DNA of 64,000 bases, from positions 185,987,619-186,051,618 of the forward strand of contig NC_081410.1 in the NCBI RefSeq assembly GCF_030272615.1. Reading direction: 5' to 3'. Position 1 is the stretch's first letter; each line of letters begins with the position of its first letter. The position numbers were made by a program, and so were the translations under genes. The DNA comes from Cryptomeria japonica. Its lineage: Eukaryota > Streptophyta > Pinopsida > Cupressales > Cupressaceae. Below the pieces are notes generated by a model that was given only the letters and a program-made list of their open reading frames with translations, searched no databases and was not told the origin of the DNA. Positions 34,405 to 45,340 of the stretch are shown here, in pieces.

Positions 34405-34908
34405 CAAGTTGATCTGTAATTACTTGTCCTTTGATGGCTTTGCATTCTACATATTCAATATCAAACTCTGTAAGGACCATGATCCATTTTGCCAATCTTC
34501 ATGTAAGTGTTGCTTTGCGAAGAAGATATTTGAGCGGATCAATTTTAGCCACCAGCTTGACTGAATGTGCTAAAATGTGGTGTCTCAATTTTTGTGATGC
34601 AAAGACTAATGCCAAGCATTCTTTTTCTATTATAGTTTAGTTCATTTCATAAGACACCAATGTTCTGCTAATGTAATATATAGCTCATTCCTTTTTATTG
34701 TCTCCTGTTGTGCCAGAAGTGCCCCCAGTGATGTATCAGTAGATGATATGTATAGGATCAATGGTTTACCTTGAATGGGTGGCATCAGTATTGGTGGATT
34801 AGACAAGTATTCTTTGATTTGCTGAAAGTGTTGTTCACATTCCTGATCCCAATTGTAGATTACTCCTTTCCTCAATACTTTTATGAAAGGTTGAGCTTTA
34901 TCTGCCAA
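34405..34908 (-). pseudogene. RNase H domain of the Tat pol
   Basis: This domain degrades the RNA strand of the RNA/DNA hybrid. It shows NPPILMPPIQGKPLILYIS, SSTDTSLGALLAQQ (catalytic Asp, about 34720) and, after a frame break near 34642-34500, MAKWIMVLTEFDIEY and ITDQLAEAP (final Asp, about 34415). A frameshift lies between the two halves. Confidence 0.85.
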
Positions 34909-34944
34909 CTGTGAAATAAAGCGTATGATTGATTGGAGACGTCC

Positions 34945-35914
34945 CTATAAACTTCTCATTTGACTGGTGTTATTTGGAGGTGGAATTTCCATTATAGCTT
35001 GGACCTTTTTAGGATCAACCTCAATTCCTTTCTTTGAAATGATGTAGCCAAGTAATTTCCCTGATGTCACTCCGAATGCATACTTTTTTGGATTTACCCG
35101 AAGCTTGAATTTTTCCATTTTATCTAGTATAAGGCTTAGCTCTTGAATATGCATGGATCTCTTCATAGTCTTCCATATTCTTATGCATCATGTCATGAAA
35201 GATAGTAGCTGCTACTCTTTGGTAGGTTGCTCCTGCATTCTTTAGCCCAAATGGCATGACATTCCAACAAAAGGTTCCCCATGTGCAAGTGAAAGCTATC
35301 TTTTCTTGATCTCCAGGAGCTATTTTGATCTGATTATAACCAGAGAATCCATCCATTAGTGAGTACATTTCATACCCAACAATCATATCAACTATCATAT
35401 CAATGTTTGGAAATGGAAAGTCATCCTTTGGAAAAGCTTTGTTGAGATCTCTGAAGTCTATGCAAACCCTGAAAGATTTGTCTACCTTCGATATAGGTAC
35501 TATGTTTGAAATCCATTTAGCATAGTTTATAGCTCTGATAAATCCAACTTCTAGTAATTTTTTTAGCTTAGCCTTGACTAGCAGTGCCACATGAGGATGC
35601 ATCTTACGGAGTTTTTGCTTGACTGGTTTAACTCCTAGTGTGATAGAAAGATGGTGCATGATAAGATCAAGATCCAGGCCCGACATATCAAAGTACGTCC
35701 ATGCAAAATTGATCTTCTTTTTTGAAAAGAGAAGAGTGAAATCTTTCAATTCTTCTGCTAATAGTGATTGAGCTAAGTGAATGATGTGTGGTGTCTCTTG
35801 ACTCCCAATGTTCACTGGCTGAGTTGGCTCAATTGATATAGAAGACCTTTCTTGAAAAATGACTTGGTAGTATATCAAATATCTCACCTTCAGGAACCTT
35901 AGAGAGGTTTTCAC
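34945..35914 (-). pseudogene. Tat reverse transcriptase lacking the YVDD residues
   Basis: Copies element RNA into DNA. Well-preserved blocks on the - strand: KKKINFAWTYFDMSGLD, the LLEVGFIRAINYAKWISN entry segment, RVCIDFRDLNKAFPKDDFP, SLMDGFSGYNQIKIAP, FCWNVMPFGLKNAGATYQR, and the thumb segment VNPKKYAFGVTSGKLLGYI. At the catalytic site (about 35175-35160) the DNA reads NMEDY then jumps to the next helix. The Val-Asp-Asp of YVDD and the following few residues are deleted and the frame shifts. The protein could not polymerise DNA. Confidence 0.92.
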
Positions 35915-37330
35915 CCTTGGGTACGTCCTTTATTTTTTCTTTTTTAGATTCTGACACCGCCACAATGTGGTTTTCTCCATCAAATCTTTTATTTTTATTT
36001 TTCTGATTTTTGCAACTAAGATATTTGATATCTATTTCAAACATATTACCACTTTGTTCATTGGTGGAAGAGTCAATGGGTTCAACTACGTTGAGGTAAT
36101 AGGCTAGCGTGTAGTCATTAGCAAAAGTAGGCACATTCATGGGTTGTTCTTGTAGACCACAGTCAATTAATTCAGGATGTACCAAGGATAGAGTGTGGAC
36201 AGGTTCAAGGGAGTTCACGGTATTGTCATCACCATTGCGAATCAAAAAGTCAAGTTCTAGAAGACTACCTTGCGTAAATGTCTTGAGATCAAGAAGAGTC
36301 GGAACATGATTATTAAAGTGTATGTTAATATTTAGCTGACCTAATCCAATAGACCTACTTGTAGCATCATTCTCTAGGCCAGACTGGACTACATATCATG
36401 GCTCAATAGTCAGGATTAGTAGACAAATCCTCATCATTTACCTCAGAGGATTCAGAGTTTGATTTTGAGTAGATATTGTCATAAACAGGATTGTTGTCAG
36501 ATTCATCAGAGTTAGCGGATGAAGTTTTTGACTCTTCTTCAAGTGATTGAGTGAATTTATGTATGGTATCAACACCTACATCTTTAATGCTACAAGTTCC
36601 TTCAAGATTTGGCTCATTTATCAATTGTATCTAACATACCTATTGACATAACCTTGGTGGTTCTGTGAGTCTCTGTCATCTACTCCATTCAACTTCCTGT
36701 AGACTAATGACTAGTTCTCCTTCTATAGCTTCCAATTCTTCTTGTGTAGTTCCATATCTGATTTGTTCTATTTGATTAGAGGGATATATGATAGATGAGA
36801 ATTTTTTTTTTATTCTTCCTTCTTTCAAATTTTGTTCATATTCTTCTTGTCTTCTTAGTCTGATTTCCTGTATCTCCTTTTCTAGTTTTAAACGCATCAG
36901 CTCTTGAGTTTCATTTGTGATACCAGTAGACTCTTCTAGAGTTTCTGTAATGGATGTATCTGAGAGGTGATCTAAACTCCATTCATACTCATTTGATTCA
37001 GTCTCTGAATCTTCTACTTGTTGCCTACCATTGTATGTAACTAGAATTTTCAGCAGTGTAAACAATTCCCTGATTGTTTCTACCTCCTCTTTCATATCTT
37101 TTGGGACTTCTACTTCTTGTAGTATTGTATTTGATACCATTGGGACTTGAGTACTGACTGTTTCTTCTATCTTGATTGCTAGTTCCTCTTGTTCTTTTTC
37201 ATAGGCTTCTTGAATTTGTTGAGTGTTCACTTCCTGTAATGTTGAAGCAATGCATTTTTCTTCCACTTAGACTTAGAAGCATGTTTTTGGTCTAATGTCT
37301 TTTTTGGATTGTATCCTAGTCTAGCCTTAT
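35915..37330 (-). pseudogene. Tat linker region between G-patch and RT
   Basis: Acidic, low-complexity polyprotein linker. One frame (37266-36676) is rich in Glu/Gln with helical heptads. The next (36624-36403) is a Ser/Asp/Glu stretch. The last (36245-35829) ends in a GENLSKVPEGE segment that also occurs just before RT in the + strand Tat element (near 59445-59470). No catalytic motif is present. Stops separate the pieces. Confidence 0.65.
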
Positions 37331-37334
37331 CATT

Positions 37335-37450
37335 TGTGGGCTTTGTTTTCAGCTGAATTGGTTCAATAATACCCTCTTGATATTTTCCCAGAGGACCAGT
37401 ACCTGGATATCCCATGCATTGGATCATTTTGTAGCCAAGACCATATTGAG
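37335..37450 (-). pseudogene. G-patch motif of the Tat polyprotein
   Basis: The - strand translation has GLGYKMIQCMGY, GTGPLG and GIIEPI in the spacing of a G-patch (Gly-rich, nucleic-acid or helicase-binding motif). It sits just C-terminal to the protease, as it also does in the other Tat element at about 58650-58740. In betaretroviruses a G-patch likewise follows protease. Confidence 0.75.
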
Positions 37451-37598
37451 TTGGAGAAATCTTACAATGTCGTACCTCCTTGTTTTCACTATCTTCCTTG
37501 ACAATCCACTTAAGAATGTCATCCTCTTCTATCTCATCTACTAGGAAAGTAGAAGATTGTACAAAAACACTATCATATATGATATTGGGAGTTAAAGT

Positions 37599-38160
37599 CT
37601 ATGTTCTCATAGCCTCTAATGGTTTGCCCAACTGTTTTGGTGATGGAGGGAGAGAGACTAATGAAAGTACCAGTTCTATCTTGTATCCATCCATGCTGGT
37701 ATTTGTAATCTTCAATTTCTTTTCTAAATCCTTCATCAGAGCTTCTGGATTTTCATTTGTAGAGGCTTCCCTATTAGGAGGCACAAAAGTATCAGCACCT
37801 TTTGTCAATGCATTACAATGGAGATTTGTATCAGCAGGAATATTGACTTCAACTCCGTTATAAGGGAATTTTAAGCATTGATGGTATGTAGATGGAACTG
37901 CCTTCATTTCATGAATCCATGACCTACCTAGTAAGATATTGTATGACAGAGGAAGATAAAGTACTTGGAAAATGACATCTCTTTCTACAGGTCCCACCCT
38001 AATTGGTAATAATACCAGACCTTTAGAGGTCCTTTCTTCTTCTTCATAGGCTTTAATTGTTATTTTCTTGGCTGGATCAATGACATTTTTAGAAAATCCT
38101 AGTTGTGTAAGCAGACTGTAAGTACATATATTCAACCCCACGCCTCCATCTATCAAAACA
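37599..38160 (-). pseudogene. Tat aspartic protease
   Basis: Processes the polyprotein. The active site appears as LIDGGVGLNI (Asp-Gly-Gly rather than DSG or DTG, about 38155-38125). It is followed by the flap-side TIKAYEEEERTSKG, LPIRVGP and the helix-proximal LSYNILLGRSWIHEM (about 37935-37895). A stop just before the active site (near 38167) separates it from the frame that continues up to 38417. Confidence 0.85.
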
Positions 38161-38639
38161 TGTTTAACTCAGTGTTTATGGATCATAGCTTCAATATGAA
38201 ATGGTTGGTTATGTGGATGATTTAGTGAGTTGTCCTCTTCTTCAGAGAAGGTCAGATAGTGAGGTGAAGTTAGATGACCCACCATAGACTGAAACTGATC
38301 AATATCTAAATCTTTTAGAATATTAGTTGTGAGAAATGCTTTGTCCAGGACCTCTTTGTGAGCAGAAGAGATTTTTAGTAGTTCAAAGATGGAAATTTGA
38401 GCATTCGTCCTTTTCAACTATTCAACAATGCTATATCCAGAGGATGATGATGAAGTTAGTTGTTTAAATTTATCAAATGTTGATTCTTTTTGTTTGTTTG
38501 ATGAGGTTGGTAGGTTTGACATTGTTTTAGCAAGAGTTGAAGAACTAGCTCCTTGAAGAGTGACTTTCTTTTGAGAACAAGTCATAGCATTTGCATGTCA
38601 TGATTCATGTTGTTTGTCTTCAATTATAATCACATTGCA

Positions 38640-40370
38640 TTATTCAGGTTGGGAAGACTCAATCATGTTGATGACGTTGCCATTGCTGGTATAAGTGTAA
38701 TGTACTTTAGCACCTCCTTTTGTCTTTGAGGAATCACCTTGTTCATAAATAGGTAATGGGTCCTTAAATGCTTTGTGATCAGCATTGGTCGGGTGATTCC
38801 CGACAATAATTTTACCAGCGTCTATGAGATCTTGAATCTCATGCTTGAGCTTCATGCAATTGTTTGTGTTATGACCTTTATTTCGATGGTAGTCATAGTA
38901 TTCATTTTCTCTCCACCATTTTGGTTTGACTTCTGGATCATATGGCCTAGAATTATCTAGTAATGTTATCAGGTCATTTGCTAGTAATGTTTTAAAAGTG
39001 GATTTGTATGATTCCTCAAGAGGAGTGAAGTCACGTTTAGGTTTGGAAAGCCAAGGTTTCTCTTTGAACCACTCTTTTGCTTTCTTTAGAGGATTTGCTG
39101 CTGCAATTTCAGCTACTTTCAATGCTTGTGTGCCACTAGCCAAGTTAAATATTGTGGGCTTTGAGTTTGTTTTAACAGTATCTACTACTCCGTCATTAAC
39201 AACGTTCTTATTGTTGTCTTTGCCATATTTCCAATACTTGTTCTTTTCTTTAGAGCTAGATCTTGGTTGTGTTTCTTTCCAAGATGAGATATATCCTTTC
39301 TTTATAAGCACATCTTCCATTCGCATAGCATTATCTACCATTTTGTTAAATGATGGGTGCACTTGCATTTGGATACTATATTTCAATTCAGGGATCAAGT
39401 TGTTGATGAATATATCCATTTTCTCAGAATCTAGAATAGGCCGCGAGTATTTAGAGAACATCTTTCTCCATCATTGGAGGAAAGTGAGAAAAGGCTCCCC
39501 TATTTTCTATTTGGTATTGCAAAGCTCGATCATAGTGACAGGTTGACAAATGTTATAGGATTATTGTTGTAGGAACAATTTCATTAATTATTGAAAAGTT
39601 TTGATCCCCATAGGTAGACTTGAGGACCATTCCATTGCTTGACCTCCTAAACTCCTCAGAAAAAGCCACATGAGATATGTTTGTTCATGCATGAACTCCA
39701 TACATGAGGCACAAAATTATCTAACATGATCTTGAGGATCTGAGGTACCATCATATGTGTCAAATTTTAGGATCTCAACTCGTGAAGGAAATGGAGGCAT
39801 GTTTAAGTTTTTGTCAAACGAAAATGGGCATATTGTCTCTAGAGAATATTGTTTTGTGGATTTATCCTTGTTTTTCAGTTTTGTTATCTCAGTCTATAAG
39901 GCTTGTAATTGTCTATGTACCATTATTATAGGTGATTCTTTCTTTTTAGTGATGAGAGTCTGAACATCATAACCAGTAGGAAGTTTAGCATCTTGTTTTG
40001 CTAGTTCTAGAAAATAGTCTTCTTTTTCCCTAGCCATGATAACCTTCATCATTTTTCAGAAATCTTTATCATTTTGACATCTATGAATATCAGTTTCTGG
40101 AGGTTCAGAGTCTTCTAATTTACTTGATGAAGAATCATTATCAGTTTCATGAATACTGAGGTTGTCATGGGCATTGTCTTTAGTGGCCTGTCTTTCTTGT
40201 CTTGTTTTAGGTATGCTAGGAGATAAAGGTTGGTCAAAAATTGGCATACTTGATGATGAAGGTTTATTACTATCGGGATCCTCTATGTAAAATGGATTGT
40301 TTTGATATGAAAAGGACTATCCCTTGCCTCTGTCGGCTTTCTTATGGGTACTTTTGGTTTGAGTAGGCAT
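38640..40370 (-). pseudogene. Tat gag
   Basis: Structural capsid/nucleocapsid polyprotein. The likely start is the ATG at 40370 (MPTQTKSTHKK). An acidic N-terminus (40247-40056) follows, then stops near 40300, 40055 and 39720. The capsid part includes NMPPFPSRVEILKFDTYDGT (about 39800-39740). From 39461 to the stop at 38640 there is one clean frame with the KMDIFINNLIPELKY segment and the characteristic YYDYHRNKGHNTNNCMKLKH zinc-like motif (about 38895-38840), in which the first Cys is Tyr. A related frame continues to the protease (38417-38169). Confidence 0.82.
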
Positions 40371-42415
40371 TTTTATGATTGATGTGACCTAAAGCTATTT
40401 GTGATGCATAAGTCAAGATCAAATTCAGAGCTAGTTGTTTGGTTAACATATTGATTGAGAGAATCAACTAAGATTTAGTCTGGTTTCAGGAAAGATCTAT
40501 CTTGTATAAGACATTTACATAAGTTGATTCAAGAGAAGTTACTAAGACTCAGTCTGGTTTTAGGAATGATCTATCCTGTATAAGACGTTATCAAAGTGAC
40601 TTAAGTTTAATAAGTAGTTGATTGAACTAGCTGAAAGATGATCGACAAAATCATGCAACACAAATGGCAAAGGTACACTATTTTGATCTGTTTATGTTTA
40701 GGATGACGATAACCAGTTTTAAGCTCCTTATAGACTGTTTTAGGCAAGTTTGACTATTTTGGACTAACAAAATTAGAGATTCGTACGACAAGTTTTACAG
40801 GACTAGATGACAGTTTAAAAGCTTCAGAATGATGACAATAGTGTTTTGTATGAGTTGTTTCCTAGTATTGTATGATAGATGGGTATGTCTGGAACAATGG
40901 ACTGATCATTGAAAATGTTTATCATATGACACAGGATTAAGGATAAAACAACAATTCTCAGAACTAGACGATGGACAATCAGGGCTCGTATGACACACTA
41001 TGGAGGCTCAAATGACAGACTATTAGGACTGATGGAATATCGTACAAAATCTGGTGTGTAACAGGATGATAAATCAGAGAACTCACACAACAATGTCTGG
41101 ACAGAGGTTAAATTCTGAGTTTTCAATGACTGAGTATGACCAATTTTTACTAAGATAGAGTAGTTTTGACAGAGTTTCGACTAGAATAGACTAGTTTTGA
41201 CTCACTGAGTTGTTTCTTGTTTTCTCCAATTTTAGTATTCTAGTTTTAGTTTCAAGGATGAAAACACAAAAAACATGTAATATAAATAATAACTCCAATC
41301 ACAACATGCAAACCTTGTGGAAATGGTGAGAGAAGAAAACCTTTGCTTGTAGACTTAGGTACACACCTAATAGCTAATCAGAATACAACCGTTGAGTCTC
41401 ACACAATGGATTCTCAAAGCTATATTAGCTGACTCCAAACACTAATGGGGGCACGAAATGACAAGTATCTTGGGAGAGTTACTATCTCTCTTGCACAAAG
41501 ATTATCCCCCGTTTCAGAGGTGAACCGGGTAGCTTCTAATTTTAATTGGAACTAGTAAGGGATTCATTCAACGCGTCGATGTATAAACTCAATTAAGAGG
41601 TCTCCCAACCTTGAAAACCAAGGTTTAATATACCCTAAGGTACTGAGAAGAGCTATTCCTGAGCACTATCATTGACTTGATTTTCATCAAATCATGTTTG
41701 TTTAATAGTGGGTTGGAGTACTTGGCATTTAGTCGTTCCCACTTGGGTCATTCCCCTCTCATCGATCGTAATGGCTATAGAGTTTTTAGCTCCTCAAGAG
41801 GGTAGGCCTGCTAAAGATATACAAATCTCAAACTTAAAGAAAATGCCTCAAGGGTCTAGATTTTTGATTATCTATATAAACAAGAGAATACTCTCCTACC
41901 TCTCAGAATTTTCTTAAAACACAAAATATAGATTTGTTCTTTAACCAGATAGCAATTTAGGTGCCTAAAAAAAATGAATTTAAAGAATACACGATGTCTG
42001 GTCGATTCTCCTCAGGCAACTTGCAAAGACAACGAATCAGTAGTCATATTGTCTTTGTGCAACAAGCATATTCTTCGACAGATGTTCTGCAAAAACTGAT
42101 TAGGCTATACAAATTTCTCAGATAGACAGATCACAAGCCAGGGTCAGCGTAAGTGTAATAAAAAATTGAATAAAGAGCTTGAATAATGAAATCTGCTTTT
42201 TAACCAAAAATACAGAATTTTGTATGACAATTCTCTTCGAATCGTACGATAATTCATACAGGATTGTATGATACTTGCAGTTTATCATCTGACACTATGG
42301 GAAAACTCGTATGACAATTTGCAAAAACTGTACGGACAAAAATCCAAAAAAAATAAAAATATGAAAATAAGAAAAACAAAAAGTTAGTCTTGGAGGCTGA
42401 AAGATGTAGTCTTCT
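40371..42415 (-). other. Tat 5' leader
   Basis: About 2 kb of non-coding leader between PBS and gag. It contains many copies of a TCGTAYGACA-like word (for example near 40793, 40986, 42219, 42241 and 42308). The same word recurs near 28862-29060 at the other end of the element. Long leaders are usual for Tat elements. Confidence 0.6.
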
Positions 42416-42433
42416 GCCCCACGGTGGGTGCCA
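42416..42433 (-). other. Tat primer binding site
   Basis: On the - strand TGGCACCCACCGTGGGGC starts 4 bp inside LTR C. It begins with TGG as required for pairing with a tRNA CCA end. I did not assign the tRNA. Confidence 0.7.
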
Positions 42434-42437
42434 GAAA

Positions 42438-43577
42438 TGTGTGTGAGAAAAAGTGAAATAAGTCTATAAGTTGCAGGATACAACACTTCAATTAAGTCAT
42501 TACATGTATGGTTAGACAGATATAAGCATGAATAATAAAAATCATAACAAATCGACTAATTGCCTTCTAAAAGATGTGAGTATAAGATTGCTCTCAAATT
42601 TGTATAAGCAATACCAGTGACTAGACTAGAGCAAGATGAAGGATTTAATCTATATGAGCATGATATTAAGCTAAATGGATGCAAGAAGGATGAAAGATTC
42701 AAGCAATAATAGATTCAAGCAAAATGGATTCAAGCAAATATGCAAAAAGCTAAACTAAGATGCAATAATCTCAAAAAGAAAACACAATATATTCAATGAC
42801 TCCAGAGCAAAAACTGTATAATAACAAATCTCTAGGGTATTTTGGATGAGAGATGAAGGCTGAATTTATAGAGAATCACAAGAGATATCAAGAAAAAGCA
42901 CAATTTAGGATAATTGAAATAATTGAGAAATCAAATTCAGTTAACCTTGAGATAGATTCCAATTATAATTTAATTGAAATGCATTCAGATTATAAGTTTG
43001 AGTTTGCATTAATTCAATTAATTCCATGCACTTGAGATAAAAATAGGTAATTCTTTGATTTATTCAAGAAAAGAGTATTTTCAATGCAACTGAACTTCTT
43101 TTTCTCAAAATGCTTTGAGTTCCAATTTTAGAGAATGATTAAATTCCTTTTAATTGCTTTTCTAATTTCAAGTTCTCAATTTAGAAAAAGAAATAATATC
43201 TCAAGTTTGATTTCTCTTTCAATTCAATTATTTTATTTTATTTTCAATTTAACTCTTGCTATGTGATTAATTCCTCTTTTGTAATAAATTAATTCCTTTT
43301 TTATGATTGAATGGCAAATTTATTAATTAATTAAATATGATAGGATATTTAATAATTTAAATAGGATAATTGATCAAAATGATTTTCTTGGAATGATTTA
43401 ATTAATTAAATAAATATTTAATTAATATTGACCTATTCACTTGCCATGTAATATTTAATGATTCAAGAATTAATTAATTAAGTGCTCAAGATTGATTTAA
43501 TTTCCTTTGGTTAGGACCTTGGTGATGTTGTCAAGATTAGGGGCCCATGGTTAAGATGACATTTTTAGGGTATTACA
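42438..43577 (-). repeat. Tat complex LTR C (5' LTR)
   Basis: 1140 bp. Outer end TGTAATACCC (43577), inner end the CA-repeat at 42438 next to the PBS. It differs from A and B by scattered substitutions and a deletion of about 12 bp near 43010. The TATA box is kept (TTTATAGAG on + at about 42864). Confidence 0.92.
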
Positions 43578-43582
43578 GCTAC
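43578..43582. other. Target-site duplication GCTAC (right)
   Basis: Matches 24082-24086 and follows LTR C directly. Confidence 0.88.
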
Positions 43583-44056
43583 CTGGGTCAGAATATTTAA
43601 GGACAACGATTTTTTCTAACATAATATCAACCAATTGTCCTACTACATGCATTGTTTTTGGGTCTTTTTTCTTCCTCCTGGGTTTCTTCAAACATGCCTC
43701 TTTAATAGCTTGAAATAGTGGGATTTTAACACACATGTTTTAGCGGATCAATAAGATCAAAAGTTATATCATCCTACTACCTAGACACTTCTACCTGCAA
43801 TCTTTGAGGAAAAGGGGGAGTTCTTATAGGTGCATCTGGAGTTTCAGATTGCTGAACCTACTCAAGGTTTCCAAATTTATCAAGTATGGTTTCCTAAGCA
43901 GTCTCCTCTATTGATAATTTTGTTATGACTGGAGGAGATGGAGTAGGCAATGTTGTCCCTGACCGCAAATGAATATCAATTATATTGAGAGAGTATGCAG
44001 GATAGTTATTAGGATCAGTTGAAAAGATGTTTTGTTGTTGTTGTTGTTGTGGTTTG
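43583..44056 (-). pseudogene. Athila-like gypsy gag C-terminus and protease start
   Basis: The - strand reads a poly-Gln segment (CAA/CAG run at about 44053-44035), then YSLNIIDIHLRSGTTLPTP (about 44000-43950), several stops, then KIPLFQAIKEACLKKPRRKK and YSDPGS up to the target duplication. In full-length relatives the LRSGT word marks the gag-protease linker. The coding frame continues at 24086 after the Tat insertion. To the right it is cut by an LTR-like insertion, beyond which a Gln/Pro-rich gag segment resumes near 45345. Confidence 0.78.
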
Positions 44057-45340
44057 TGTAGACACTTAAAAATAATTATTTTTAATTCCTCACATAATTA
44101 ATTAATTAATTATGTTAATTCAAATTCTCCTCAATATTAATTAAATATAATTGATATTGTCACTATAGTATGTGATTGATTTATTTAATAAATCAATCCC
44201 TTTCTTTATTCTTCTAAAAGATTAAATCCTCACAAATCTTCCTCTTGGCTAATTAATTTCAATTAATTAGTTAACCCAAATGATTCCTACAAACCATCTT
44301 CTTAATTCATCATTAATTAACCTAATAAAGTCTTCTATAAACTCCCTAAACTCACTTAACCTTACTCTTCTAATTTTTAATTCCCTCCACTCATTCTCTC
44401 TCCTAGTCAAATCCCCCTACAAATCCTAATCCCACCTAACATTTCCTCTAATCCCCCTCCTAATGAGTTGCTAATGGCTAATCATCATGATTAGCCACGA
44501 AGTCAACTCCTTGTCCCTTCATCCAACCACTAGCTTTTAATGCTCTTTTCCTAGGTGAATGTGAGATCTTCAAAATCTCACAATCCTCTAGGCATCCCCT
44601 CTCCCAAGGAATTTTTAATTCCTTCTTATTCCTCCAATCCCCATGATTACCCCTTTTTGGAGAATTTTAAATTCCTCCTCCCCATTCTTCAAGGAATGTC
44701 ACATCCCATGCCCCTCTCAAGGCACATGGGGAATTCTTCCCAATGCACTTTGCTCTTCTCGAGGTACCTTGGGAAGTCTTCCCAATGTACCTTGAGAAGT
44801 GTGGAGACAAGAAATGCCTTTAAGGAATATCTCTTTGTCTCCACACCCTCTCTTGGGCCTTGTGTGAGATCACAAGAAATCCTAGCCATCCATTCTTCCT
44901 CTCCTCTTCCTATAAATTAAGGACTCCATCCCTCCATTCTTCATCTCCAAGTTCAGTAATCTTATGCTGCCCTTTTGAGCCTAGGAAAATCATTTTAGCA
45001 TCCTTATCATGTCAAAATCATCCTACATCCACACTTAATCATCTCATATCCATCATCCTCCAAGATCCATCTCACTTGTGCACAACATTGGAGAGCCATC
45101 CACATCAAGCAAGAAAGAGGAGCACATCAAGTGGAGCATCATCCAAGGGCGCCTTCACTTTATCAAGCTCCATCCAAAGTCAAAGTTAAAAGGATTGTGT
45201 GAGGTATATACATTTTCATTATTCATGTTTTCATGCATTTCAAATTATGTCTTTGATTTCATATGCTTCCATGTTTGATTTGCATGCTTATTAACTAATC
45301 CACCTCACAAGTCTTTTTCCCCTCTTCAATTTGTTATTTG
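44057..45340 (+). repeat. LTR-like insertion in the older element's gag
   Basis: AT-rich left part (TTAATTAATTAATTATG words at 44095-44120) starting TGTAGACAC at 44057. It holds a TATA box at 44911-44918 (CTATAAATTAAGG) and, 40 bp further, AATCTTATGCTGC, which also occurs about 46 bp after the TATA box of the LTR at 51295-52750. The host gag reads across from about 45345 to 44056 once this is removed (Gln/Pro-rich on both sides). The right end and target duplication could not be fixed. It may be a solo LTR with a little leader. Short frames inside (44555-45278) look non-coding. Confidence 0.6.

Larger units (their letters stand above)
24087..43577 (-). mobile_element. Tat-lineage Ty3/gypsy complex with three LTRs
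   Basis: A 19.5-kb nested insertion on the - strand. Order 5' to 3': LTR C (43577-42438), PBS, long leader, gag, protease, G-patch, RT, RNase H, second (archaeal-type) RNase H, integrase, an opposite-strand PMD ORF, PPT, LTR B (27535-26385), a 1.15-kb remnant of interior, and LTR A (25239-24087). Perfect 5-bp GCTAC duplications flank the whole block, and removing the block restores the host protease frame. The dual RNase H and antisense ORF are marks of the Tat lineage. All coding parts are broken, so it is not autonomous. Confidence 0.88.

Noticed and set aside
44555-45278. Overlapping + frames (121, 109 and 66 codons) in the LTR-like insertion
   Set aside because: They span a TATA box and low-complexity CT-rich sequence. 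No domain, and the frames are not shared with related LTRs.
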